Source: UBA11986 sp031402435 (GTDB lineage Bacteria; Bacteroidota; Ignavibacteria; UBA10030; UBA6906). From it: a stretch of 64,000 nt of DNA. The stretch covers positions 19,739 through 83,738 of the forward strand of contig JANNSJ010000012.1 of the NCBI GenBank assembly GCA_031402435.1, written 5' to 3'. The position numbers and the translations under genes are program-made. The notes below the pieces were generated by a model. It had not been told where the DNA came from. It searched no databases and worked only from the letters and a program-made list of their open reading frames with translations. Position 1 is the first letter of the stretch. Every line of letters starts with the position of its first letter. Positions 52,401 to 59,631 of this stretch are shown in pieces.

Positions 52401-52669
52401 AAGACATCATCTTCCCGCTCGGGGGCCAGAGTCATACGTTTCAATTGAGCGTCGACATTCTTAACGTGCTCAACCTGCTGAGCTCCGATTGGGGTGTACG
52501 AAGCGTCGCGAGTCCGTTGGCAACCTCGCCGCTCCAGTTCAAAGGATTCGATACCGCGGGAGCGCCAACATTCAACTTTGACCGAACGATTACGAAAACA
52601 TTCGTCGACGACCCGGGACTCGAGTCGCGCTGGCAGATGCAGATCGGCCTTAGGTATTTGTTCAACTGA
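49415..52669 (+). CDS. Oar-like TonB-dependent receptor
   Basis: 1084 residues from the ATG at 49415 with AGGAGG six bases upstream; the frame is open to 49289 without these. A signal peptide (to about residue 32, ending LHAQG) is followed by a carboxypeptidase-regulatory-like beta domain (MNGVVRSEKGDPLPGANVVV, about 38-125), a plug domain containing NNISLDGSYFNNPFG and AGINTVTKSGTN, and a large beta-barrel ending MQIGLRYLFN with a C-terminal aromatic signal. This is the layout of Oar/SusC-like outer-membrane receptors. No SusD partner is adjacent, favouring the Oar type. Ligand unknown. A hairpin and repeat copy 2 follow. Confidence 0.87.
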   Translation: MERLATVFAILYKGVFTLFFTFGMLSSSLHAQGVTTASMNGVVRSEKGDPLPGANVVVVHEPTGTKYGSSSRETGAYNVPNMKIGGPYTVTASLVGYKGDSKRDVFLSLGQDVRVDFQLVEEAIQGQEVMVTAEVDPVLNSGRTGAATYIDRDAVKEMPSVKRSTRDLTRLDPRSDGNFSFGGRNWLFNNISLDGSYFNNPFGLDDPAPGGQTGAEPVPFDAVDQVQVSIAPFDVREGGFTGAGINTVTKSGTNQYKASAYSFLRNESLLGNKVRGTKVVANPNLSFNQSGVSVGGAIVPNTLFFFLNAELERRDDPGTNFVANRGQSGFGISRVRASALDSIRSRMMTVYGYDPGPYEGYINETNNEKFILKLDWNAHENHNVTFRYNLLNARRDLPPHPFVLSANNTGRGPNANSLPFRNSGYRINNKLNSFAFELNSRFEGSANRFFASYNRFRDNRDPFSKPFPTIEIAEGGVTYTTLGHEPFSIRNILDQDVLQLTNNVSFYKGNHVITVGATYENFSFFNAFNIFRYGVFFLPPPGTVGGFGGTTFSSLAQFFRYTDPNDSLFMNFNAMTAAANAGPFKGEDIKVGQLAFYAQDEFLAADGFNLSYGVRVDLPMYTNPAANPFSTGLTALDENGKPEVIDQAALPKTKLLFSPRVGFNWDINGDRSTQLRGGTGIFTGHVPFVWIGNVISNPGANPNLPAHLRSFDVNAADANFKWPQIWTTNLAVDHQLPGGMLGTIEVLYGKDINAVFVRNADLKPSVRTLPDGRPYYGGAGNNELNAPFPGAGDGIYVIDNTSDGYNLSIAAQLRKRFDFGLNTSLGYAYLIAKNNMQSTEIASVLWSGNPVKGNPNKPELSFSQFGVRNRITATANYRIPWSEHWATTIGVFLEVAEGNRFAGSGGNRYSFTYAGDVNGDGQGGNDLIYIPRSQNEIIFVPYTDAGGNVVSPTDQWTAFDAFVKQDDYLNSHRGKIAERFGAINPWFANVDLKLMQDIIFPLGGQSHTFQLSVDILNVLNLLSSDWGVRSVASPLATSPLQFKGFDTAGAPTFNFDRTITKTFVDDPGLESRWQMQIGLRYLFN

Positions 52670-52703
52670 TGTAGCGCCCCATACAACGTCGGCGTTTCAG
52701 ACT

Positions 52704-52740
52704 TGGCGACCTTTGCTTCTAAGGGTCGCCTTGTTTGTCT
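52704..52740 (+). terminator. Terminator after the TonB receptor gene
   Basis: A 9-bp stem with one bulge (52704-52712 with 52721-52730), then TTGTTTGTCT. As at copy 1, the tail is shared with the 35-bp repeat although the stem sequence is different. Confidence 0.6.
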
Positions 52741-52763
52741 GATGGGGATTGGGTAAATTCACG
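52729..52763 (+). repeat. 35-bp direct repeat, copy 2
   Basis: Exact match to 48063-48097, 4.67 kb apart in the same orientation. TTG (52731-52733), 20 bases and TAAATTCA (52754-52761) give the same candidate promoter, here upstream of the DUF262/DUF1524 gene. Confidence 0.85.
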
Positions 52764-52823
52764 ACGCTGCATGATAGCTGGTTAAGACCGCTTTATCACC
52801 AATTGTATATTATCCGTACAGCC

Positions 52824-54531
52824 ATGAAGATTATTTGCGTAGACAAAGACCTCAAGGCCACTCTGCAAAGCGGCTACTTCATCATTCCTCGTTTTCAACG
52901 GCCCTATTTATGGGAGCGAGAGAACGTAGAAGAATTTTGGAACGATGCTGTGGCTAATCCTGATGAAGAGCACTTCATTGGCTCTATTGTTGTATTCAAA
53001 ACAAGAGAAGACAAGCTTGGGATTGTTGATGGACAACAACGGCTCACGACCATTACCATGATTCTCTGCGCCCTCCGGAACGTTCTTTCCGACGCGGGAT
53101 TCTCTGACTTGGCAAGAGGCGTTCACCTACTAGTGGAACGGCGCGATATCGGCAACAAAAACCAATATGTTTTGCAAACAGAGACATCTTATCCATACTT
53201 GCAGGAGCATATCCAGAAATTTGGTGCACCCGAAACTGAACCTGCTAATCGCAAAGAAGAAGAGAATCTCAAGTTAGCATTTGAGATAGTCTCCTCCAGT
53301 ATCCAGGAGACTCTGGAAAAAGCTGGACTTACAATTGAAGCATCGTCGAAATCAAAACGGAAAAGACTCCAGACCCTAATCGAGCAAATTCGAGATCGCA
53401 TCTTGTCTCTCAAGCTCATTTTCATTGAACTTGATCACGAGGATGACGCGTACTTTGTGTTTGAGACACTCAACACAAGAGGCAAAGATCTTCGTCTAGC
53501 AGATCTCGTGAAGAATCATGTAACTCGCCTCCTGCGACCAAAGAATCAGAATGTAGACCTCGCAAAGGACAAGTGGAACAAGATCGTCGATCTTATCGAA
53601 GAGAATAAGAGTATTTCTTTGGACGGCTTTCTTCACCACTACTGGTTGTCCAAGTACGAATATACTACGGTGAAGAAACTCTTCAAGGCCTTGAGAAAAA
53701 TCATAAAACAGTCAAATGCCAGCCAGTTTCTCGATGAACTTATTGCAGATTCCCAAACGTACAAAGTAATTCGTGACCCCTCCTCTGGAAAGTGGACCAA
53801 TCAGGAATCATCAATTAGTAGCTCTCTCGAAGCCCTCAATCAATTCCAAGTCAAGCAAGACTTGCCAATGATTTTGGCAGTCATGCGTGCATATAGAGCT
53901 GGGGAGATTAGGAAGAAACACGCTGACGCTATTCTTCAAGCCGTTGAAAAATTCCATTTCATGTTCACTGCCATCACCTCGCAGCGAATCGTCTGGCGGG
54001 ATTTCGTTCATGTATGCCATGCACGCTCGTCAGTTCACGAACGCAAAGACTCGTCAGGGAAAAGTGCGGGTCATTCAAGACCTGATAAAAAAACTCCGCG
54101 ACAAGAAGCCTTCTTACCAGGAATTTGAGGCCAACTTCGTTGAGAAACTCTACTCAAAAGAATACCCAAAAGACAAAGCTCTCGTACAATATGTCCTCAG
54201 CAAACTCTACCAACACTCTGACAACTCAGGCATTCCGATTGATTTCACACAAATGACTATCGAACACATAGCATCTGAAAATCCTAAGAACCCTGACTCG
54301 TCAATTTCTAGTACCACAGTTGCCCAAATCGGCAATCTTCTTCTTGTTGATCAACGACTTAACTTGGGCCTAGCAAACCAAGAATTCGGTGAAAAAAAAC
54401 CGATTCTTGTTGATTCAAAAGTCTGGCTTGATCCTAAAATCAGGACAGCAAAGAAATGGGGCAAGAGGGAAATTGAAGAGCGAACAAGATTCTTGGCCAA
54501 AGAAGCCTACAATAGGGTTTGGAAGTTTTAA
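52824..54531 (+). pseudogene. DUF262/DUF1524 (GmrSD-type) protein, frameshifted
   Basis: One gene split by a frameshift near 53987-53988. The first part, from the ATG at 52824, is a DUF262 domain with IPRFQRPYLWE, the nucleotide-site motif VDGQQRLTTI and FETLNTRGKDL. Past residue ~388 the reading continues one base later: the second part reads SSGGISFMYAMHARQ and ends in a DUF1524 HNH-like nuclease region with TIEHIASENP and IGNLLLVDQRLN. Removing one A from CGAATCG joins them into about 568 residues. GmrSD-type proteins cut modified (glucosylated) phage DNA. The gene is visibly AT-richer than its neighbours, suggesting transfer. Whether the shift is real decay or a sequence error is open. 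Confidence 0.8.
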
Positions 54532-54549
54532 CAGTTGTCGGCTGAGAAT

Positions 54550-54651
54550 ATGAGCAAATCTCAAACAAAAGACCTCCTCAAATTCCTGAGGCAATTCCCT
54601 GCCGATATTCAGAAACGTGTGGTCAAACAAAGGGAAATAGCTAATGCTTGA
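54550..54651 (+). CDS. 33-residue ORF overlapping DUF1272 start, doubtful
   Basis: MSKSQTKDLLKFLRQFPADI followed by QKRVVKQREIANA. It starts 18 bases after the GmrSD-type gene and its stop overlaps the DUF1272 ATG by eight bases, a spacing compatible with an operon. No clear ribosome binding site is seen, and it may be a remnant or a leader peptide. Charged and probably helical. Confidence 0.3.
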   Translation: MSKSQTKDLLKFLRQFPADIQKRVVKQREIANA

Positions 54652-54892
54652 ACTACGACCAAACTGCGAATGCTGCAACAAGGATTTACCACCGGACTCC
54701 CTTGAAGCCATGATCTGTACATTCGAATGCACATTTTGCAGAGAGTGTGTGGAACACAAACTCAATTTCAAATGTCCGAATTGCGGGGGCAATCTCGTTC
54801 AGCGTCCGGTCAGGCCAAAGGAACTCCTGCTTAAGTCCCCGGCATCAACCAAACGTGTGTATAAACCGGAAGGTTGTACTGCGCTCTCGTAA
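54644..54892 (+). CDS. DUF1272 zinc-binding small protein
   Basis: 82 residues. Residues 1-57 match DUF1272: LRPNCECCNKDLPP, then CTFECTFCRECVEH and CPNCGGNLVQRPVRP, giving cysteine pairs at about 8/11, 25/29 and 44/47 for one or two zinc ions. The C-terminal 25 residues are not conserved. Function is unknown; the domain occurs singly and next to various transferases and glyoxalases. AAGGGA precedes the ATG. Clear domain match despite its small size. Confidence 0.85.
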   Translation: MLELRPNCECCNKDLPPDSLEAMICTFECTFCRECVEHKLNFKCPNCGGNLVQRPVRPKELLLKSPASTKRVYKPEGCTALS

Positions 54893-54913
54893 CAACCGGA
54901 GGCATGGGATTTC

Positions 54914-55210
54914 ATGCTCAAACGCATCATCGTTCTTGTGTACCTTCTCGGAGCCGTTCTCGTCTGGATTGACTTTCGGAATTCACCACCGGACGGGTTG
55001 GCCAACGTAGGCATCGGTCTGTACACCTTGCCGGTGTTTCTTCTTGCCAGACTTTTCACAACGGCAGAGTTTCCCTATTTCGGCGGAGGTTACTACGACG
55101 CTCATACGAAGTACTTTGTTGCAAGTGTCCTCATCATTTCTGTGACGATGTACTTCATTCTCTTTGCGCTTGAGAAAGTATTACATCGATACAAGAACGA
55201 TCAACGCTAG
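54914..55210 (+). CDS. Small membrane protein, unknown
   Basis: 98 residues with three hydrophobic stretches (about 3-19, 31-48, 67-88) and a basic C-terminus, in the conserved-looking FTTAEFPYFGGGYYDAHTKY loop. I recognise no family. It begins 21 bases after the DUF1272 gene and ends 37 bases before the glycosyltransferase gene, so it might belong to either transcript. Confidence 0.6.
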   Translation: MLKRIIVLVYLLGAVLVWIDFRNSPPDGLANVGIGLYTLPVFLLARLFTTAEFPYFGGGYYDAHTKYFVASVLIISVTMYFILFALEKVLHRYKNDQR

Positions 55211-55247
55211 GTAGCTGCAGACTGTTCATAAACATAAGGAGAGTAAA

Positions 55248-56726
55248 TTGTCCACTCGTCCGGGAGTTGAGCGCTTTGCGATCGCCATCGTTGTAAGCGG
55301 ATGTGCCTGCCTGGTGAGTTACGTCGGGCTGCGGGGAGTAGGGTTGCCGACACTGTTTGCTGTGCCGCTCGTGGTGTTGGCCGGTGTGGCCGTTGTTCTG
55401 TGGCTATCGCGTCAACTCCCTCCGGATCTCGATGGAATCCGGAAACGAAAGCTGTGGCTGAGCACGGCGTGGCTGCTGCTTGGTCTTGTTGCTCTCGTGC
55501 AAACTGCCCGGCTTTCCGTCTTCATGCTCGATCACACACAAGTGCAGTACTCGTTGTTCCCGGAAGATCAGTGGATGGTCGACCACTGCTGTCTCACAGC
55601 TTATAGCGAAAGCGCGAGGTTTACCGGCGAGGGGGAACCAAACGTCTACAACCAGGAGCTGTATTCCAACCGCAAGCTGGACAGTTTCAACGTCGATCTC
55701 TATCACTACCCGCCGACATTTCTTTTGCTTCCGCTTGGCGTGCGGGCACTTGTTGGCGGCGATTTCGAGTCGATGCGCGCGGTATGGTTCGGAACAAGTG
55801 CGCTTGCGTTGATGCTGGCGATGGGCCTAATCGCCTACCGTCTTGAGCCGGAAGGCCGGCTGCGCGCAATCGGCATGGCGCCATTGATCTGGTGCTCCAT
55901 GCCGGTGCTGGCCGGACTTCAGATGTCCAACGTTCAGATTCTGGTTGTTGCGATCTCTGCTATCGCTCTGGCCGCCCTTCCCCGCCAGACCGCCGTGGGA
56001 GGCATGTTGTTGGCAATGAGTGCTGTTGCTAAAATTTTCCCGGGCATTCTGTTTATCTATCTTGTTGCACGACGAAAATGGCGCGCTGTTGCGTGGACCG
56101 CGGGGTGTGCCATCTTCCTCACTGTTGTGGCACTCATTATTGTCGGGCCGGTACAGTTCCAGTCGTTCATCGAATATGAGCTTCCACGCTTGTCAAGCGG
56201 CGAGGCATTCTGCCGTCCGTTTTCGCGTGAGTTTGCCGTGGCAAGAAACATGTCTCCATTTGGCATTCCCCTTAAGCTTGCTTCGTTGAACGTGCCGGAC
56301 ATGACACTGGGAATCGGACGAATCGTTTCCATGATCTATCTTGTTGGAGTAGTAGGCTTGTCGATCTGGGCGGGGCGTCGTCGGCCACGGTCAAGCACTG
56401 AGGCAGCCTCGGTGTGGCTCTCTCTGCTGAGTCTGGGAACGCTGGCAAGTCCCTTCGCACCGGCGAACTACGTGCTGACCTCACTTGTTTGGTTGGTATG
56501 CTTCAATCGAGAGATCTTCCGTCCGGTGACTGCTGTCGTGATCTGGCTTTTGATCTCTGCACCGTTCTTGATTCCTCGAGAGGCTCCGTTCTTGCTGCAA
56601 GCGATCTGTTATCTACCTGCACAGATGCTTGCTATTGGCGTACCTGTGTTCGTCCTCTGGCGCGCGGGGATGAAGCGTTCACACGAACAGTCACAGGAGA
56701 GCACCATCGTCCCTGCTCTTGCTTGA
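55248..56726 (+). CDS. DUF2029 / GT87-type membrane glycosyltransferase
   Basis: 492 residues with about eleven membrane helices and a long first periplasmic loop (about 90-150) containing YHYPPTFLLLPLGV. This loop, with AVAKIFPGILFIYLVARRKW later, marks the DUF2029 (GT87) family of polyprenyl-phosphate sugar transferases that act on the outer face of the inner membrane. The start is a TTG at 55248 with AAGGAG six bases upstream. Substrate unknown; no polysaccharide locus surrounds it. Confidence 0.78.
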   Translation: MSTRPGVERFAIAIVVSGCACLVSYVGLRGVGLPTLFAVPLVVLAGVAVVLWLSRQLPPDLDGIRKRKLWLSTAWLLLGLVALVQTARLSVFMLDHTQVQYSLFPEDQWMVDHCCLTAYSESARFTGEGEPNVYNQELYSNRKLDSFNVDLYHYPPTFLLLPLGVRALVGGDFESMRAVWFGTSALALMLAMGLIAYRLEPEGRLRAIGMAPLIWCSMPVLAGLQMSNVQILVVAISAIALAALPRQTAVGGMLLAMSAVAKIFPGILFIYLVARRKWRAVAWTAGCAIFLTVVALIIVGPVQFQSFIEYELPRLSSGEAFCRPFSREFAVARNMSPFGIPLKLASLNVPDMTLGIGRIVSMIYLVGVVGLSIWAGRRRPRSSTEAASVWLSLLSLGTLASPFAPANYVLTSLVWLVCFNREIFRPVTAVVIWLLISAPFLIPREAPFLLQAICYLPAQMLAIGVPVFVLWRAGMKRSHEQSQESTIVPALA

Positions 56727-56737
56727 GCATAGCTACC

Positions 56738-57691
56738 ATGAGTAACTCGAAAAGTTCGATAGGATTAAGAATCGTTTTGGTTCTCGCGGGCCTGCTCATC
56801 ATGGTTACCGGCATCAACGTCGCGTTCGGCGGCATCCTGACGCTCGGCTGGCAGGGAGCAAATGATTTTGCAGTAGCCACCAATCAGCAGCGGTACTTCG
56901 CGCAGGATAGTCACGTACGGTTTCTCGGCGGAGTCTGGCTTTCGATTGGACTCCTGTTCGTTGTCGCGGCGACGAATCCAATCAAGTTTCAGGCTGCGTT
57001 ACGGTTTGCACTGATTGCTACATTTATCGGCGGTCTTGCGCGCTTCAGTCAGATGAATCTCGGCGTCACGCTCGGTCAGGACGTATTGGGCTCCCTTATT
57101 GCTGAACTTGTCGGAATGCCGCTGCTGTATTTTTGGCTATCGAAGGTCGTTGCACAGAGTACCCCATCCAAAACGGGAGCAAGCATGAACAATCGTATCA
57201 TGGGCCTCTGTCTTTTCCTTGGCATTGGTTCTTTCACAGAGGCACAAACGCTTTCGCAATTAACCACAGTCCAGAAGGAGACAGTCGTGACGAATCATGC
57301 GAGCGGAACATTTGAAGTGAAGTTGAATCCCCAAGCGCCACAGGACAGTGTTGGAGACCCAACTGTTGGCCGGATGTCCATTGACAAACAGTTCCACGGC
57401 GACATCGAAGCGATCAGCAAGGGACAGATGCTGGCCGTTATGACGGAGGTGAAAGGCTCGGCGGGGTACGTCGCTATGGAGCGTGTCAAAGGAACGCTGC
57501 ATGGCCGCAAGGGCACGTTCGCACTGCAACACAGCGGTACCATGACGCGCAGTACTCCGGGACTCATCATTACCGTCGTGTCTGACTCTGGCACCGATCA
57601 ACTCATCGGGCTTGCCGGCACCATGATGATCAACATCGTGGAGGGAAAGCACTTCTACGAGTTCGACTACACACTCGCCGAAGCCAAGTGA
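56738..57691 (+). CDS. DUF4345-DUF3224 fusion protein
   Basis: 317 residues from the ATG at 56738. Residues 1-135 are a four-helix membrane region of DUF4345 type (FLGGVWLSIGLLFVVAATNP, LIATFIGGLARFSQM). Residues 150-317 begin with a new methionine and signal-like segment MNNRIMGLCLFLGIGSFTEAQ (ATG at 57185, GGGAG six bases upstream) and continue as a DUF3224 domain (TNHASGTFEVKLNPQ, MSIDKQFHGDIEAISKG, ERVKGTLHGRKGTFALQHSG). No stop separates the two, so this is either a true fusion or two adjacent genes read through, with the second also started internally. Functions of both domains are unknown. Confidence 0.7.
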   Translation: MSNSKSSIGLRIVLVLAGLLIMVTGINVAFGGILTLGWQGANDFAVATNQQRYFAQDSHVRFLGGVWLSIGLLFVVAATNPIKFQAALRFALIATFIGGLARFSQMNLGVTLGQDVLGSLIAELVGMPLLYFWLSKVVAQSTPSKTGASMNNRIMGLCLFLGIGSFTEAQTLSQLTTVQKETVVTNHASGTFEVKLNPQAPQDSVGDPTVGRMSIDKQFHGDIEAISKGQMLAVMTEVKGSAGYVAMERVKGTLHGRKGTFALQHSGTMTRSTPGLIITVVSDSGTDQLIGLAGTMMINIVEGKHFYEFDYTLAEAK

Positions 57692-57701
57692 GAAACGACC
57701 T

Positions 57702-58286
57702 ATGACCCGTACATTTTCCACGATGCTTCCCCTTGGCACGCAGGCTCCGGAATTTGCATTGCCCGATGTTGTTACAGGAAAGACAATCACTTTGGATACC
57801 TTTAAAGAAAAGAAAGCTCTCCTGCTTATGTTTATCTGTCGGCACTGTCCGTACGTAAAGCATGTCCAGCAGGGGGTCGCAAGCATCGGCAGAGACTACG
57901 GCGGCAAAGAGGTGGGCATCGTCGCCATCACCTCCAATGATACTGCTGCAAATCCCGAGGACTCACCGTCCAGCACGAAAGAGATGGTCAAGGAACAGGG
58001 GTTCTTGTTTCCCGTGTGTTACGATGAGAGCCAGGCGATTGCAAAAGCATACAAGGCAGCATGCACGCCGGAATTTTATGTATTCGACAGTTCAAGGCAA
58101 CTTGTCTACCGTGGTCAATTGGACGACAGTCGCCGGGGCAATCAGCTTCCAGTAACAGGGAGGGACGTTCGAAGAGCACTGGACGCCGTTCTGAACAACA
58201 AACCGGTCAATCAGGATCAGGTACCGAGTATCGGTTGCAACATTAAATGGAAACCCGGCAACGAGCCGGCGTATTTCGGGGGCTGA
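57702..58286 (+). CDS. Thioredoxin-fold redox protein (AhpC/TSA-like)
   Basis: 194 residues of the thioredoxin-like superfamily. PEFALPDVVTGKTITLDTF opens the redoxin domain; the active site is FICRHCPYVKH with Cys46 and Cys49, a C-x-x-C unlike peroxiredoxins, which carry a single peroxidatic cysteine. This CRHCPYVKH form marks a group of redoxin-domain proteins common in FCB bacteria; the role may be disulfide reduction. No signal peptide. It is 10 bases after the fusion gene. Confidence 0.82.
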   Translation: MTRTFSTMLPLGTQAPEFALPDVVTGKTITLDTFKEKKALLLMFICRHCPYVKHVQQGVASIGRDYGGKEVGIVAITSNDTAANPEDSPSSTKEMVKEQGFLFPVCYDESQAIAKAYKAACTPEFYVFDSSRQLVYRGQLDDSRRGNQLPVTGRDVRRALDAVLNNKPVNQDQVPSIGCNIKWKPGNEPAYFGG

Positions 58287-58297
58287 CGGCCCGACGG

Positions 58298-58327
58298 TTG
58301 CACTTCTCGTGGGAGTTTGTAAATTAC
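58298..58327 (+). promoter_or_regulatory. Candidate Bacteroidota-type promoter of Ycf48-like gene
   Basis: TTG (58298-58300), 19-base spacer, TAAATTAC (58320-58327), about 37 bases before the ATG at 58364. Confidence 0.4.
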
Positions 58328-58363
58328 CAAACGATCCCTTTCTCATTCCCGGACGGTAATTCT

Positions 58364-59590
58364 ATGAAAACGCTGGTGCTTTCTCTCCTATTGGTTCTTT
58401 CTGCTGAACTCTCCGCCCAGTGGGTGCGGCAGACAAGCGGGACGGGGTTCAATCTTTTCGGTAGCCATTTTCTGTCTGCGGATACCGGTTTCGCTGTCGG
58501 TTACCTTGGACGCATCCTTCGCACAACAAACGGGGGAACCACCTGGGTCGACAAATCGCTTCCCACCAGCGAAAACTTCAACTCCGTGTACTTTGCTTCC
58601 GCCACCACCGGATGGATCTTGTCGGACGTTGCAAAGGTCTACCATACCACGGATCTTGGCGAAACGTGGCAGGTGCAGAATCCTGATGTTCAGGGCGTGC
58701 GCCATATCTACTTTATCGATGCGCAGAATGGTTTCGCTGCCGGGGCAATCGGGAGCCTCTCTCGCACAACCGACGGCGGAGCAACCTGGACACAGCAGCC
58801 AACGGGCATCCAAGGATCAACATTCATACGACTTCAATTCACTTCCCGGCAATCAGGATGGGCCGTCGGCTCAGTTGGTAATCAAGGCGCTCTCTTCAGA
58901 ACAACCGATGGCGGCACAACATGGACGTTAAAGAACCTGCAACAGTTTCCGGTGTATCTCTACTCTGTGTTTTTTGTAGATGAATCAGTCGGATATGCTT
59001 CCGGCTATCGCGAGACTATTCTGAAGACAACAGATGCCGGCGAGTCATGGTCAATCCAACGACAGGCGGCAAGCGGACAGGGATTGTATTCCATCGCATT
59101 CGTCTCAGCGGACACCGGCTATGTTGTGGGTGATGGCAAGATTCTGTATACGACGGACGGCGGGAGCCTCTGGCAACAGTATCTTCCTTCCAATTTTAAT
59201 CGACTCGAAGATATACATTTCGTTTCCCGTACCGTCGGTTGGATCGTGGGCGCATCAGGAACCATCCTCAGAACAACGAACGCAGGAGGTTTGACCGGCG
59301 TGGATGATCTCGAGTCCGAGTTGCCGGATGCGTTTCGCCTCGAACAGAACTATCCCAATCCGTTCAATCCAACTACAACAGTTCGCTTTCAGCTGACAGC
59401 GAACAGCTTTGTAAGCCTTAAGGTGTTTGATACACTCGGCCGCGAAGTCTCAACTCTTGTGAACGAGGAGTTGCAGCAAGGAACTTACGAACGGACGCTT
59501 GACGCCACAGCGTTGGCGTCCGGCATATACACGTACAGACTTCAAGCGGCCGGACTTTCCCAGACCCGCCGACTGGTTCTCCTGAAATAA
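58364..59590 (+). CDS. Secreted Ycf48-like repeat protein with T9SS sorting domain
   Basis: 408 residues from the ATG at 58364; a longer frame to 58247 overlaps the previous gene. A signal peptide (about 1-18, LSAELSAQ) is followed by six or so beta-propeller repeats of the W-x-x-Q-x-x-G-x-x-x-x-x-L/F-x-x-I-x-F-x-x-x-x-x-G type with RTTNGGTTW and RTTDGGATW ends, as in Ycf48/BNR-like proteins. Residues from about 325 on form a type IX secretion C-terminal domain with LEQNYPNPFNPTT and a final SQTRRLVLLK, which directs export to the cell surface. Function otherwise unknown; the propeller may bind a protein or glycan. This gene is the main evidence for the FCB assignment. Confidence 0.85.
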   Translation: MKTLVLSLLLVLSAELSAQWVRQTSGTGFNLFGSHFLSADTGFAVGYLGRILRTTNGGTTWVDKSLPTSENFNSVYFASATTGWILSDVAKVYHTTDLGETWQVQNPDVQGVRHIYFIDAQNGFAAGAIGSLSRTTDGGATWTQQPTGIQGSTFIRLQFTSRQSGWAVGSVGNQGALFRTTDGGTTWTLKNLQQFPVYLYSVFFVDESVGYASGYRETILKTTDAGESWSIQRQAASGQGLYSIAFVSADTGYVVGDGKILYTTDGGSLWQQYLPSNFNRLEDIHFVSRTVGWIVGASGTILRTTNAGGLTGVDDLESELPDAFRLEQNYPNPFNPTTTVRFQLTANSFVSLKVFDTLGREVSTLVNEELQQGTYERTLDATALASGIYTYRLQAAGLSQTRRLVLLK

Positions 59591-59631
59591 CACAAAGACG
59601 ACATTCTCCATCCACCCAACATACTCGCCCT

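Noticed and set aside
52749..52823. TTG start at 52749 for the DUF262 gene
   Set aside because: That start is inside the 35-bp repeat and adds residues unlike the family; the ATG at 52824 begins directly at the conserved N-terminus.
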